Program-made: the position numbers and the translations under genes
Notes under the pieces: model-generated
What the model was told of the DNA's origin: nothing
Databases searched by the model: none
The model's input: only the letters and a program-made list of their open reading frames with translations
Source: Streptomyces sp. CB02261
GTDB lineage: Bacteria; Actinomycetota; Actinomycetes; Streptomycetales; Streptomycetaceae
Direction of reading: 5' to 3'
NCBI RefSeq assembly: GCF_001905665.1
Contig: NZ_LIVX01000010.1
Coordinates: forward strand, 1 to 64,000
Length of the DNA: 64,000 nucleotides
Part shown: positions 1 through 9,784 of the stretch, in pieces
Layout: every line of letters begins with the position of its first letter
Position numbering within the stretch: the first letter of the stretch is position 1

Positions 1-1104
1 GAGAACCTGGAGGAGCTGAACCAGCGCGAGCTGGCCGCCAAGTACCCCGTGATCCTCGGCGGCGCGGCCCTCACCCGGGCGTACGTCGAACAGGACCTCC
101 ACGAGATCTACCAGGGCGAGGTCCGCTACGCCCGCGACGCCTTCGAGGGCCTGCGCCTCATGGACGCCCTCATCGCCGTCAAGCGCGGCGTCCCCGGAGC
201 CGTACTCCCCGAGCTCAAGCAGCGCCGGGTCGCGAAGAAGGACGCCCCGGCGCTCCAGGTGTCCGAGCCCGAGCCCGGCGGCCGCTCCGACACCGCCACC
301 GACAATCCGGTGCCGGCCCCGCCGTTCTGGGGCACCCGGGTCGTCAAGGGCATCCCGCTGAAGGACTACGCCTCCTGGCTCGACGAGGGCGCCCTCTTCA
401 AGGGCCAGTGGGGCCTCAAGCAGAACAGGGCCGGCGACGGACCCTCGTACGAGGAGCTCGTCGAGACCGAGGGCCGACCGCGGCTGCGCGGCTGGCTGGA
501 GCGCCTCCACACGGAGAACCTCCTGGAGGCGGCCGTGGTCCACGGCTACTTCCCCTGCGTCTCCAAGGGCGACGACCTGATCATCCTGGACGAGGCCGGC
601 AACGAGCGGACCCGCTTCACCTTCCCGCGCCAGCGCCGGGGCCGCCGCCTCTGCCTCGCGGACTTCTTCCGCCCGGAGGAGTCCGGCGAGACCGATGTCG
701 TCGGCCTCCAGGTCGTGACCGTCGGTTCGCGGATCGGCGAGGCCACGGCCGAGCTGTTCGCCTCCGACTCCTACCGCGACTACCTGGAGCTGCACGGCCT
801 CTCCGTCCAGCTCGCCGAGGCCCTCGCCGAGTACTGGCACGCCCGGGTCCGTGCCGAGCTGGGCTTCGCCGGCGAGGACCCGGCCGACGTCCAGGACATG
901 TTCGACCTCAAGTACCGCGGCGCGCGTTTCTCCCTGGGCTACGGCGCCTGCCCCGACCTGGAGGACCGCGCGAAGATCGCGGAACTCCTGAAGCCGGAGC
1001 GGATCGGTGTGCACCTGTCGGAGGAGTTCCAGCTGCACCCGGAGCAGTCCACGGACGCCATCGTGATCCATCACCCGGAGGCGAAGTACTTCAACGCACG
1101 GTGA
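1..1104 (+). CDS. metH: Methionine synthase, cobalamin-dependent (C-terminal part)
   Basis: Partial: the reading frame is open from base 1, so the N-terminal homocysteine, pterin and most of the B12-binding modules lie outside. About 367 codons remain. The first residues (GGAALTRAYVEQDL, then YARDAFEGLRLMDA) are the end of the cobalamin-binding Rossmann module. The rest is the AdoMet-binding reactivation domain, with the characteristic RxxxGYG stretch (RGARFSLGYGACPDL, about 928-972) near the end. MetH transfers a methyl group from methyltetrahydrofolate to homocysteine; this C-terminal domain re-methylates oxidised cobalamin with AdoMet. The next gene is on the same strand 127 bp away. Confidence 0.95.
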   Translation, partial: ENLEELNQRELAAKYPVILGGAALTRAYVEQDLHEIYQGEVRYARDAFEGLRLMDALIAVKRGVPGAVLPELKQRRVAKKDAPALQVSEPEPGGRSDTATDNPVPAPPFWGTRVVKGIPLKDYASWLDEGALFKGQWGLKQNRAGDGPSYEELVETEGRPRLRGWLERLHTENLLEAAVVHGYFPCVSKGDDLIILDEAGNERTRFTFPRQRRGRRLCLADFFRPEESGETDVVGLQVVTVGSRIGEATAELFASDSYRDYLELHGLSVQLAEALAEYWHARVRAELGFAGEDPADVQDMFDLKYRGARFSLGYGACPDLEDRAKIAELLKPERIGVHLSEEFQLHPEQSTDAIVIHHPEAKYFNAR

Positions 1105-1231
1105 CCGACGGAGGTAAATCCGTACGTCCGCGATGATCGGGACGTACACTTGTCGGTCCAGTGCAGGCCGGTCATCCTCCCCGTACCGGGGAGGGGGGCC
1201 GGCCTTCTCGTCCCTCCATGGAGGTGTCCGG

Positions 1232-1930
1232 ATGACCAGTACGGTCCCCGCGTCCCTGATCCGTACGAACGGAAGCTCCGCCCTGCAGGCCGTCTTCCTC
1301 GACATGGACGGGACCCTCGTCGACACGGAGGGCTTCTGGTGGGACGCGGAGGTCGAGGTCTTCGCCGACCTCGGACACCGGCTCGACGAGGCCTGGCGGG
1401 ACGTCGTCGTCGGCGGTCCGATGACCCGCAGCGCGGGCTACCTCATCGAGTCCACCGGCGCCGACATCACCCTCGCCGAGCTGACCGTCCTGCTCAACGA
1501 GAAGTTCGAGCAGCGCATCGACCGGGGCGTGCCCCTCATGCCCGGCGCCGACCGGCTCCTCGCCGAGCTGGCCCGGCACTCCATCCCGACCGCCCTGGTC
1601 TCCGCCTCGCACCGGCGGATCATCGACCGCGTCCTCGACTCGCTCGGCCGTGACCGCTTCGCCCTCACCGTCGCGGGGGACGAGGTCGTCAGGACCAAGC
1701 CGCACCCCGAGCCGTATCTGACGGCAGCCCGCGGGGTCGGGGCCGATCCTGCGCTCTGCGCCGTCATCGAGGACACGGCGACCGGCGTGGCGGCCGCTGA
1801 GGCGGCGGGCTGCCGGGTCGTCGCCGTGCCGTCCGTGGCGCCGATCGCGCCCTCGTCGGGGCGGGTCGTCGTGCGTTCCCTCGAAGAGGTCGACGTTCCC
1901 TTTCTGCGCACGCTGATCACCGGCGTCTGA
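1232..1930 (+). CDS. HAD-superfamily hydrolase, beta-phosphoglucomutase/phosphatase-like
   Basis: 232 aa. HAD motif I is FLDMDGTLVDTEGFW near residue 22 and motif IV is VIEDTATGVAAAEAAG, which gives subfamily IA with a helical cap between them. This places it with small-molecule phosphatases and phosphomutases; the substrate cannot be read from sequence. The ATG at 1232 is chosen because GGAGGTG lies just upstream (1220-1226) and the protein then begins ten to twenty residues before motif I, as usual. The frame is open upstream to 1133 but without family similarity. A GC-rich inverted repeat (CCTCCCC/GGGGAGG, 1176-1194) lies in the leader. Confidence 0.85.
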   Translation: MTSTVPASLIRTNGSSALQAVFLDMDGTLVDTEGFWWDAEVEVFADLGHRLDEAWRDVVVGGPMTRSAGYLIESTGADITLAELTVLLNEKFEQRIDRGVPLMPGADRLLAELARHSIPTALVSASHRRIIDRVLDSLGRDRFALTVAGDEVVRTKPHPEPYLTAARGVGADPALCAVIEDTATGVAAAEAAGCRVVAVPSVAPIAPSSGRVVVRSLEEVDVPFLRTLITGV

Positions 1931-2404
1931 GGTTTCCCTGAGCTTTCCCCGGCATCCGCCGGTGGAATGCGCCGGCACCCGCCGGAAACGATCAGGCCAT
2001 TCACCGAATGGGCCTCCGCGTGACCTTGGTCACCCAGAGTGCCCGGCGGTGGGTGGCCTTCGTCGTGCCCACTGCCCGAAAAGGGAGAGTTTCGGCGTCC
2101 CCATGTGTCCCGATTCGCTCGGCGCCGTCCGCATCATCCGACGCATGACTATCGAGCGCATCGCATTCATGATCACTGTGCGATTACCCCCGAGGGGGCC
2201 CGTGGTCCGGCAATAGCTGCGTCGCCCACTAATCTTTCGCGAGTACTTCGCCGCATATCCGCGTGCACCGGCGCACACCCAAGTCGCCGAGAACACAGGA
2301 CCGATCGCAACACCCGGCCCGATCGCTCCCGCCCCGACCGGGCGGCCGGCGGCGGAGTTCCACTCACTGCTGTGTCCCAGTGCCGGATGAGGAGATCGTC
2401 CCTG
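1931..2404. other. Intergenic region before tandem binding-protein genes
   Basis: A gap of 474 bp without a convincing gene. It is less GC-rich than its surroundings. Short open frames in it (for example from 1962) have no ribosome-binding site or family similarity. It holds one clear palindrome, listed separately at 2020-2033. It probably contains the promoter of the binding-protein gene at 2405, but I could not place a convincing -35/-10 pair. Confidence 0.5.
2020..2033. promoter_or_regulatory. Palindrome GTGACCTTGGTCAC, Crp-type site candidate
   Basis: A perfect 6-bp inverted repeat with a 2-bp centre. It fits the motif GTG(N)6GNCAC reported for the cAMP receptor protein of Streptomyces. 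It lies 370 bp before the peptide-binding lipoprotein gene and 90 bp after the HAD gene. The assignment to Crp is by consensus match only. Confidence 0.35.
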
Positions 2405-3994
2405 ATGAACCGCAAGACCCTGGTGCTGCCGGCCGTGGCCGGACTGCTCGCCCCTCTGCTCGCCGCCTGCGGCGGAGCGGAGGACGGTGGAGCGATCGTC
2501 GTCGGCACCACGGACCAGTTCATCGCCACCGCGGACGCCCCCGCCCCGCTCGACCCGGCCTTCGCCTACGACACCGGCGCCTGGAACATCCTGCGGCAGA
2601 CCGTCCAGACCCTGATGCACGTGCCCCGCGGCGGCGGCGAGCCCGTCCCCGAGGCCGCCCAGAGCTGCGGATTCTCCGACAAGGCCAGCGAGAGCTACCG
2701 CTGCAAGCTCCGCTCCGGCCTCACCTTCGCGGACGGCACCCCCATCACCGCCGAGGACGTCAAATACTCGGTCGAGCGGGTCCTGAAGATCAAGTCGGAC
2801 AACGGCACGGCCGCCCTCCTCTCGAACGTCGACACCGTCGAGACCAAGGGCACCGACGAGGTCGTCTTCCACCTGAAGACCCCCGACGCCACCTTCCCGT
2901 ACAAGCTCTCCACCCCGGTCGCCGGCATCCTCAGCAAGGACAAGTACGCCGCCGACAAGCTCCGCGACGGCTTCGACGTGGACGGCTCCGGCCCGTACAC
3001 CATGAAGGTCGAGCGCGACGGCGAGAAGGCCACCCGCTTCGTCTTCACCAAGAACCCCGCCTACAAGGGCGACATCACCCTGCGCAACGACAAGGTCGAG
3101 CTGCGGCCCTACGCCGACGCGGAGACCATGGGCCGGGCCCTGGACGGCGACGACATCGACATGATGGCCCGCTCCCTGTCGCAGCAGCAGGTCAAGGACC
3201 TCACCGAGACGCCCAAGGAGGGCATCGAGCTCATCGAGGTCCCTGGCCTGGAGATCCGCTACCTCGGCTTCAACACCAAGGCGCCCGCCGTCCAGGAGAA
3301 GGCCGTGCGCCAGGCCATGGCCGCCGTCATCGACCGGGGCGCCCTCGTCAACATGGTCTACGGCCCCACCGCCGAGCCGCTGTACTCGCTGATCCCCTCC
3401 AGCATCACCGGCCACGCCACCCCCTTCTTCGACGCGTACGGCGAGCCCGACCGCGCCCGAGCCGCCAAGCTCCTCAAGGACGCGGGCGTCAAGACCCCGG
3501 TCAAGGTGACCCTGAACTACACCACCGACCACTACGGCGCCGAGACGGCCAAGGAGTTCGAGGCGATCAAGAAGCAGCTCGTCGCCACCGAGCTCTTCGA
3601 CGCCACCGTCCAGGGCGCCGAGTGGTCCACCTTCCGCACGGCCCAGAAGCGCGGCGACTACGCCGTCTACGGCCTCGGCTGGTTCCCGGACTACCCGGAC
3701 CCGGACAACTACATCGCGCCCTTCCTGGACAGCGACAACTTCCTCAACACCCCGTACGTGAACAAGGTCGTCCGCGACCAGCTCATCCCGCGCTCGCGCC
3801 GCCAGGCCGATCGCACCGCCGCAGGCCCCGTCTTCAACCAGATCCAGAAGATCGTCGCCGAGGACGTACCCGTCCTGCCGCTCTGGCAGGGCAAGCAGTA
3901 CGTCGCCGCCCGCGACGACCTCAACGGAGTCGAGTACGCCCTCAACACGTCCTCCGACCTCCTGCTCTGGGAACTGGGCCGCGGCACCGCATAA
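2405..3994 (+). CDS. ABC transporter substrate-binding lipoprotein, family 5 (peptide type)
   Basis: 529 aa. The N-terminus is a lipoprotein signal peptide (MNRKTLVLPAVAGLL then LLAAC lipobox, Cys near residue 21). The mature part is a type-5 solute-binding protein: the conserved YSVERVLK and DGTPITAEDVKYS segments (about residues 110-125) and the late YVNKVVRDQLIP/PLWQGKQY segments are typical of DppA/OppA proteins. It would capture peptides or similar solutes outside the membrane for a permease encoded elsewhere. The ATG at 2405 follows GGAG at 2391; an ATG at 2387 is an alternative. The neighbour at 4072 is a paralogue in the same orientation, and no permease or ATPase genes are adjacent. 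Confidence 0.9.
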   Translation: MNRKTLVLPAVAGLLAPLLAACGGAEDGGAIVVGTTDQFIATADAPAPLDPAFAYDTGAWNILRQTVQTLMHVPRGGGEPVPEAAQSCGFSDKASESYRCKLRSGLTFADGTPITAEDVKYSVERVLKIKSDNGTAALLSNVDTVETKGTDEVVFHLKTPDATFPYKLSTPVAGILSKDKYAADKLRDGFDVDGSGPYTMKVERDGEKATRFVFTKNPAYKGDITLRNDKVELRPYADAETMGRALDGDDIDMMARSLSQQQVKDLTETPKEGIELIEVPGLEIRYLGFNTKAPAVQEKAVRQAMAAVIDRGALVNMVYGPTAEPLYSLIPSSITGHATPFFDAYGEPDRARAAKLLKDAGVKTPVKVTLNYTTDHYGAETAKEFEAIKKQLVATELFDATVQGAEWSTFRTAQKRGDYAVYGLGWFPDYPDPDNYIAPFLDSDNFLNTPYVNKVVRDQLIPRSRRQADRTAAGPVFNQIQKIVAEDVPVLPLWQGKQYVAARDDLNGVEYALNTSSDLLLWELGRGTA

Positions 3995-4017
3995 CCCCGT
4001 CGACAGGATCGGTTACA

Positions 4018-4043
4018 CCGGCCGCGCACCCGCGCGCGGCCGG
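4018..4043 (+). terminator. Intercistronic hairpin between paralogous binding-protein genes
   Basis: A perfect 10-bp stem (CCGGCCGCGC, 4018-4027, with its complement at 4034-4043) around a 6-nt loop. There is no T-tract. It may attenuate read-through or stabilise the 3' end of the first transcript. Confidence 0.5.
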
Positions 4044-4071
4044 CCTGACAAGAGATCACGAGGCACGTTCT

Positions 4072-5652
4072 GTGAAGACGCACAACAAGTGGCTGACGGC
4101 CCCCCTCGCCGCCGGCCTTGCCGCCGCCCTCCTCAGCGGCTGCGGCACCGAACAGGGTGGCAGCGGAGACTCCGGCAACGGCGTCCGCGTCGGCATGTCC
4201 GACGAGATCCTCGCCACCGACCCGGCGGCCGGCTACGACCCCGGCTCCTGGCTGCTGTTCAACAACGTCTTCCAGTCCCTGCTCGCCTTCCCCAAGGGCG
4301 GCTCCCAGCCCGAGCCCGAGGCCGCCGACAAGTGCGGCTTCTCCGCGGGCAGCACCGTCTACACCTGCACCCTGCGCGACGGCCTCACCTTCTCCAACGG
4401 CAACAAGCTCACCTCGAAGGACGTCAAGTACTCCTTCGAGCGGGCCCTCAAGATCGCCGACCCCTCCGGCCCCGCGCCGCTGCTCTCCACCATCGACACC
4501 ATCGAGACCCCGAACGAGCGGACCGTCGTCTTCCGCCTCAAGGTCCCGGACGCCACCTTCCCCAGCAAGATCGCGTCCGGCGCCGGCTCCATCGTCGACC
4601 ACCGCGAATACCCGGCCGACGGGCTGCGCACCGACGGCAAGGCCACCGGCTCCGGCCCCTACAAGCTGGACTCCTTCAGCGACTCCGAGGCCACCTTCTC
4701 CGCCAACCCCGGATACAAGGGCACCGCGCGGCTCAAGAACGACGCCGTCACCCTCAAGCTCTACCGGGGCGACCGCTCCGCCCTCTCCAAGGCCCTCACC
4801 GCCGGAGAGATAGACGTCGCCTACCGAGGCCTCTCCGCCGACGACATCGCCGCCCTCGAGACCTCCGAGACCACCGACGACAAGGGCATCGAGGTCATCC
4901 CCGGCAGCAGCGCCGAGGTCCAGCACCTCGTCTTCAACATGAAGGACCCGGTCGTCGGCAAGCTCGGCGTCCGCCAGGCCATCGCCCACCTCGTCGACCG
5001 CGAGGCCCTCGTCGAAGGCGTCTACAAGTCGACGGCCACGCCGCTCTACTCGATCGTCCCGGCCGGTATCGCCGGCCACAACACGGCCTTCTACGACACC
5101 TACGGCGTCCCCGACGCGGCCAAGGCGAAGAAGGCCCTGCGCAAGGCCGGCATCACCGACAAGGTGAAGCTCACCCTCTGGTCCACGCCCAGCCGCTACG
5201 GCCCGGCCACCGACCAGGAGCTCAAGGCCATCGCGGGCCAGCTCAACGCGAGCGGCCTCTTCGACGCCGACGTCAAGTCCGTCGCGTTCGACCAGTACGA
5301 GAAGGACATCGCCGCCGGCCGGTACGGCGTCTACGTCAAGGGCTGGGTCCCCGACTACCCCGACGCCGACAACTTCACCGCCCCCTTCTTCGGCGAGGGC
5401 AACGTCCTCAACAACCGGTACCAGAACACCACCATCACCGGCAGCCTCCTCCCCAAGACCGCCGCCGTCCCGGACCGGGCCGCCACCGCCGACGAGTACG
5501 GCACGCTCCAGGACCTCGTCGCCGACGAACTCCCGCTGCTCCCGCTCTGGCAGGGCAAGCAGTACGCCGTCGCCCGCGACGACGTCACCGGCCTCGAATG
5601 GACCCTCGACGCCTCGACCGTCTTCCGCTTCTGGGAGATCCGCAAGGGCTGA
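4072..5652 (+). CDS. Second ABC substrate-binding lipoprotein, family 5 (paralogue)
   Basis: 526 aa, clearly paralogous to the preceding gene: it shares the VKYSFERALKI motif, the DATFP segment, PLYSIVPAGI, and the late LLPLWQGKQYAVARDD stretch. The signal peptide ends with an LLSGC lipobox (Cys near residue 24), so it is a membrane-anchored binding protein. The start is the GTG at 4072, which puts the signal peptide at the very N-terminus. The tandem pair suggests duplication and divergence of ligand range. No transporter subunits are encoded next to it, so it must use a permease from elsewhere or act as a sensor. A strong bidirectional hairpin at 5703-5748 ends the unit. Confidence 0.9.
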   Translation: MKTHNKWLTAPLAAGLAAALLSGCGTEQGGSGDSGNGVRVGMSDEILATDPAAGYDPGSWLLFNNVFQSLLAFPKGGSQPEPEAADKCGFSAGSTVYTCTLRDGLTFSNGNKLTSKDVKYSFERALKIADPSGPAPLLSTIDTIETPNERTVVFRLKVPDATFPSKIASGAGSIVDHREYPADGLRTDGKATGSGPYKLDSFSDSEATFSANPGYKGTARLKNDAVTLKLYRGDRSALSKALTAGEIDVAYRGLSADDIAALETSETTDDKGIEVIPGSSAEVQHLVFNMKDPVVGKLGVRQAIAHLVDREALVEGVYKSTATPLYSIVPAGIAGHNTAFYDTYGVPDAAKAKKALRKAGITDKVKLTLWSTPSRYGPATDQELKAIAGQLNASGLFDADVKSVAFDQYEKDIAAGRYGVYVKGWVPDYPDADNFTAPFFGEGNVLNNRYQNTTITGSLLPKTAAVPDRAATADEYGTLQDLVADELPLLPLWQGKQYAVARDDVTGLEWTLDASTVFRFWEIRKG

Positions 5653-5702
5653 CCCCCCACGACGGAGGGCCGCCCCCACCCGGCGGCGGCCCGGCCCCGG
5701 CA

Positions 5703-5748
5703 CGGCGGAGGGGCCCGGCGCGCACACGCGCACCGGGCCCCTCCGCCG
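5703..5748. terminator. Bidirectional terminator hairpin
   Basis: A perfect 16-bp GC-rich stem (CGGCGGAGGGGCCCGG at 5703-5718, complement at 5733-5748) with a 14-nt loop. It lies between the convergent binding-protein gene and response-regulator gene and can serve both. Confidence 0.75.
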
Positions 5749-5754
5749 TATCCG

Positions 5755-6432
5755 CTACTGCCCGCCGGCGCCCGGCCGCACCAGACCGCTCTCGTACGCG
5801 TACACCGCGGCCTGCACCCGGTCCCGCAGCCCCAGCTTCGTCAGCACATGACCCACGTGCGTCTTCACCGTCGTCTCGCTGACGAACAGGTCCGCCGCGA
5901 TCTCCGCGTTCGACAGGCCCCGCGCCACCAGCTTCAGCACCTCGACCTCACGGTCCGTCAGGGTGCTCAGCGTGTCCGGGACCTGCTCCTCGCCCGTCGG
6001 CAGATGCGCCGAGTACTTGTCGAGCAGCCGGCGCGTGATCGACGGCGCCAGCATCGCCTCACCGGCCGCCACCACCCGGATCGCCTGCACCAGCTCGTTC
6101 GCCGGAGCGTCCTTCAGGAGGAAGCCGCTCGCCCCGGCCCGCAGCGCCTCCACCACGTACTCGTCCAGGTCGAAGGTCGTGAGCACCAGCACCTTCGCCG
6201 GACCGTCCCGACCCGGACCCGTGATCTGCCGGGTCGCCTCCACCCCGTCCATCCGCGGCATCCGGATGTCCATCAGCACCACGTCCGGCTGCAACGCCCG
6301 CACCTGGTCCTGCGCCTGGAGGCCGTCCCCGGCCTCACCCACCACCGCGATGTCCTGCTCCGCCTCCAGAATCATCCGGAAGCCGGTACGCAACAGCGGC
6401 TGATCATCGACCAACAGGACGCGGATCGTCAC
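5755..6432 (-). CDS. NarL/FixJ-family response regulator
   Basis: 225 aa. The receiver domain has the acidic pair D9-D10, the phospho-acceptor D55 (VVLMDIRMP) and the later K in FLLKDAP. A LuxR-type helix-turn-helix follows (LTDREVEVLKLVARGLSNAE and SETTVKTHVGHVLTKL, about 150-210). The GTG start at 6432 is preceded by GGAG at a 7-nt spacing. It lies 42 bp downstream of the RecB-family nuclease gene on the same strand and is probably co-transcribed with it. No histidine kinase is adjacent, so it is an orphan regulator by position. Confidence 0.9.
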   Translation of the reverse strand: MTIRVLLVDDQPLLRTGFRMILEAEQDIAVVGEAGDGLQAQDQVRALQPDVVLMDIRMPRMDGVEATRQITGPGRDGPAKVLVLTTFDLDEYVVEALRAGASGFLLKDAPANELVQAIRVVAAGEAMLAPSITRRLLDKYSAHLPTGEEQVPDTLSTLTDREVEVLKLVARGLSNAEIAADLFVSETTVKTHVGHVLTKLGLRDRVQAAVYAYESGLVRPGAGGQ

Positions 6433-6474
6433 AAGGGCTCCTTCAGGGGACCTGGGCCCACGAGGTCGCCGGCA

Positions 6475-7377
<903 letters not shown>

Positions 7378-7384
7378 GACGAAG

Positions 7385-7407
7385 ACCCTACGACCCGCCA
7401 CCGACAA
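7385..7407 (-). promoter_or_regulatory. PafBC-type (RecA-NDp) DNA-damage promoter
   Basis: Read on the minus strand: TTGTCGGTG, eight bases, TAGGGT. This matches every fixed position of the RecA-NDp consensus TTGTCRGTG-N8-TANNNT, which PafBC recognises in mycobacteria for the LexA-independent DNA-damage response. The -10 hexamer ends 7 nt before the ATG of the RecB-family nuclease, giving a leaderless transcript. The location in front of a repair-type nuclease supports the call. Confidence 0.8.
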
Positions 7408-7501
7408 CGAGCGGAATACCATCGACCCGGGACCCCGTCGCACTGCATGATCGAACCGTGACACACCGACGTGGGCCACACCCCCGCGACGAAAGGACCC
7501 C

Positions 7502-8692
7502 GTGAACCAGGACGAGCCCAAGCCGCAGCGGACCGAGGAACCCGGCGGCGGGATCCTCATGGGCCGGCCCTTCGGCGTGCCCGTCTACGTCGCCCCCAGC
7601 TGGTTCCTCGTCGCCGCCCTCATCACCTGGGTCTTCGGTGACCAGATCGAGCGCGTCCTGCCCGAACTCGGAGCCGCCCGCTACCTCGTCTCCCTCTTCT
7701 TCGCCATCGCCTTCTACGCCTCCGTGCTCGTCCACGAACTGGCCCACACCATCGCCGCGCTCCGCTTCAAGCTCCCGGTGCGCCGCATCCAGCTCCAGTT
7801 CTTCGGCGGCGTCTCCGAGATCGAGAAGGAGACCGAGACCCCCGGCCGCGAATTCGTCCTCGCGTTCGTCGGCCCCCTCCTCTCCCTCGTCCTCGCCGGC
7901 GTGTTCTATCTCTCCCTCTACGCCGTCGAGCCCGGCACCGTCCCCGGCGTCCTCCTCGCCGGCCTGATGATCTCCAACCTGATCGTCGCGATCTTCAACC
8001 TGCTCCCCGGCCTCCCCCTCGACGGCGGCCGCATGCTCCGCGCCGTCATCTGGAAGATCACCGGCAAGCCCATGAGCGGCACCGTCGCCGCCGCCTGGGT
8101 CGGCCGCGCCCTCGCCGTCCTCGTCCTCATCGGCCTGCCCCTGCTCACCCGCACCGGCGCCCTCGGCAACTCCACCGACGACATCAGCGGCCTCGACACC
8201 GTCACCGACGCCCTGCTCGCCGCGATCCTCGCCGCCATCATCTGGACCGGCGCCGGCAACAGCCTCCGCATGGCCCGCCTCCGGGAGCACCTCCCCGAGC
8301 TCAGCGCCCGCAGCCTCACCCGCCGCGCCATCCCCGCCGAACCCACCACCCCCCTCTCCGAGGCCCTCCGCCGCGCCAACGAGGCCGGCGCCCGCGCCCT
8401 CGTCGTCGTCGACGGCCAAGGCGCCCCCACCGGCATCGTCCGCGAGGCCGCCATCGCCGCCGTCCCGCAGCACCGCCGCCCCTGGGTCGCCGTCAGCACC
8501 CTCGCCCAGGACCTCACCGACGGCATGCGCGTCCCCGCCGAACTCACCGGCCAGCCCCTCCTCGACCACCTCCGCGCCAGCCCCGCCACCGAGTACCTCG
8601 TCGTCGAGGACACCGGCGAGATCTACGGCGTCCTCGCCACCACCGACGTGGAACGGGCCTTCGTCAAGGCCATGGCACGACCCTCCTCGTAA
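7502..8692 (+). CDS. Site-2 protease family membrane metalloprotease with CBS domains
   Basis: 396 aa. The HELAH zinc motif sits in the second membrane segment (VLVHELAHTIAALRF, near residue 80), and the second metal motif is NLLPGLPLDGGRMLRAV (about residue 167), both typical of M50 intramembrane proteases. Several hydrophobic segments cover residues 18-250. The C-terminal third resembles a pair of CBS modules (ALVVVDGQGAPTGIVRE and EYLVVEDTGEIYGVLATTDVERA), which often bind adenine nucleotides and regulate the enzyme. The GTG at 7502 follows AAAGGA. It is divergent from the RecB-like gene and is followed 18 bp later by trmI. Confidence 0.9.
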   Translation: MNQDEPKPQRTEEPGGGILMGRPFGVPVYVAPSWFLVAALITWVFGDQIERVLPELGAARYLVSLFFAIAFYASVLVHELAHTIAALRFKLPVRRIQLQFFGGVSEIEKETETPGREFVLAFVGPLLSLVLAGVFYLSLYAVEPGTVPGVLLAGLMISNLIVAIFNLLPGLPLDGGRMLRAVIWKITGKPMSGTVAAAWVGRALAVLVLIGLPLLTRTGALGNSTDDISGLDTVTDALLAAILAAIIWTGAGNSLRMARLREHLPELSARSLTRRAIPAEPTTPLSEALRRANEAGARALVVVDGQGAPTGIVREAAIAAVPQHRRPWVAVSTLAQDLTDGMRVPAELTGQPLLDHLRASPATEYLVVEDTGEIYGVLATTDVERAFVKAMARPSS

Positions 8693-8698
8693 CCCCGG

Positions 8699-8704
8699 TA
8701 TTCT
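8699..8704 (+). promoter_or_regulatory. -10 hexamer of a leaderless trmI transcript
   Basis: TATTCT ends 6 nt before the ATG at 8711, and there is no Shine-Dalgarno sequence in front of that ATG. This is the geometry of a leaderless mRNA. The -35 region is not convincing. Confidence 0.5.
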
Positions 8705-8710
8705 GGTCAC

Positions 8711-9598
8711 ATGTCCGAACCGACCGGTGCCGCCCGCCGACGCGGGCCCTTCAAGGTCGGGGACCAGGTTCAGCTGACCGACCCCAAGGGCCGTCACTAC
8801 ACGTTCACGCTCGAAGAGGGAAAGAACTTCCACACCCACAAGGGTTCCTTCCCGCACGACGAACTGATCGGCGCCCCCGAGGGCAGCGTTGTCCGCACCA
8901 CCGGAAACGTCGCCTACCTCGCGCTGCGCCCCCTGCTCCCCGACTACGTCCTGTCCATGCCCCGCGGCGCCGCCGTGGTCTACCCCAAGGACGCGGGGCA
9001 GATCCTGGCCTTCGCGGACATCTTCCCCGGCGCCCGCGTCGTGGAAGCCGGGGTGGGCTCCGGATCGCTCAGCAGCTTCCTCCTGCGCGCCATCGGCGAC
9101 AGCGGAATGCTGCACTCCTACGAGCGCCGCGAAGACTTCGCCGAGATCGCGAAGGGCAACGTCGAACGCTACTTCGGCGGTCCCCACCCCGCCTGGCAGC
9201 TCACCGTGGGCGACCTCCAGGACAACCTGTCCGACACCGACGTCGACCGGGTCATCCTCGACATGCTCGCCCCCTGGGAGTGCCTGGAGGCCGTCTCCAA
9301 GGCCCTCGTGCCCGGCGGCATCCTCTGCTGCTACGTGGCCACCACCACCCAGCTCGCCCGCACCGTGGAGTCCATCCGCGAGTTCGGCTGCTACGCCGAG
9401 CCGCAGCCCTGGGAGTCCATGATCCGCAACTGGCACGTCGAGGGCCTCGCCGTCCGCCCCGATCACCGCATGATCGGCCACACCGGCTTCCTCGTCACCG
9501 CCCGCCGCCTCGCGGACGGCGTCGAGCCCCCGATGCGCCGCCGCCGCCCCGCCAAGGGCGCCTACGGCGAGGACTACGAAGGCCCCAACAAGGGCTGA
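8711..9598 (+). CDS. trmI: tRNA (adenine-58-N1)-methyltransferase
   Basis: 295 aa. The N-terminal GPFKVGDQVQLTDPKGRHY segment is the small beta domain of TrmI, followed by HDELIG and a Rossmann methyltransferase fold with the AdoMet motif VVEAGVGSGSLSSFLLRAI (about residues 114-132) and DRVILDMLAPWE. The enzyme methylates A58 in the T loop of tRNA as a tetramer and in actinomycetes is often found near the proteasome locus, as here. The ATG at 8711 has no ribosome-binding site and is probably leaderless. Confidence 0.93.
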   Translation: MSEPTGAARRRGPFKVGDQVQLTDPKGRHYTFTLEEGKNFHTHKGSFPHDELIGAPEGSVVRTTGNVAYLALRPLLPDYVLSMPRGAAVVYPKDAGQILAFADIFPGARVVEAGVGSGSLSSFLLRAIGDSGMLHSYERREDFAEIAKGNVERYFGGPHPAWQLTVGDLQDNLSDTDVDRVILDMLAPWECLEAVSKALVPGGILCCYVATTTQLARTVESIREFGCYAEPQPWESMIRNWHVEGLAVRPDHRMIGHTGFLVTARRLADGVEPPMRRRRPAKGAYGEDYEGPNKG

Positions 9599-9616
9599 CG
9601 TCCCGACACCCACGGA

Positions 9617-9664
9617 GCGCCGCCGTCCAGTTCCCCGCCCCGAACGGGAACTCGACGGCGGCGC
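9617..9664 (+). terminator. Terminator hairpin after trmI
   Basis: A long stem (GCGCCGCCGTC with its complement, then AGTTCCC with GGGAACT, one C/C mismatch) around a 10-nt loop. Eighteen base pairs form in total. No T-tract follows, which is usual for this group. Confidence 0.7.
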
Positions 9665-9784
9665 CCTCATGTTCGACGAGCACGACCACCGGCCGGCCCG
9701 CGCCGACCCCAGCTGTTCCGTCCCCCTGTGACGTGTGGCACGATGCCCGGAAACCACCGCACCACCCCACAGGAGACGTCTCGC

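Noticed and set aside
1151..1172. TTGTCGG before the HAD gene as another PafBC promoter
   Set aside because: The hexamer at the required spacing is GCCGGT and not TANNNT.
1962..2216. 84-codon frame in the gap before the first binding-protein gene
   Set aside because: No ribosome-binding site, no similarity, atypical composition.
2263..4071. Long upstream extension of the second binding-protein gene
   Set aside because: Arg/Pro/His-rich translation out of frame with the first binding-protein gene; the lipoprotein signal peptide starts at 4072.
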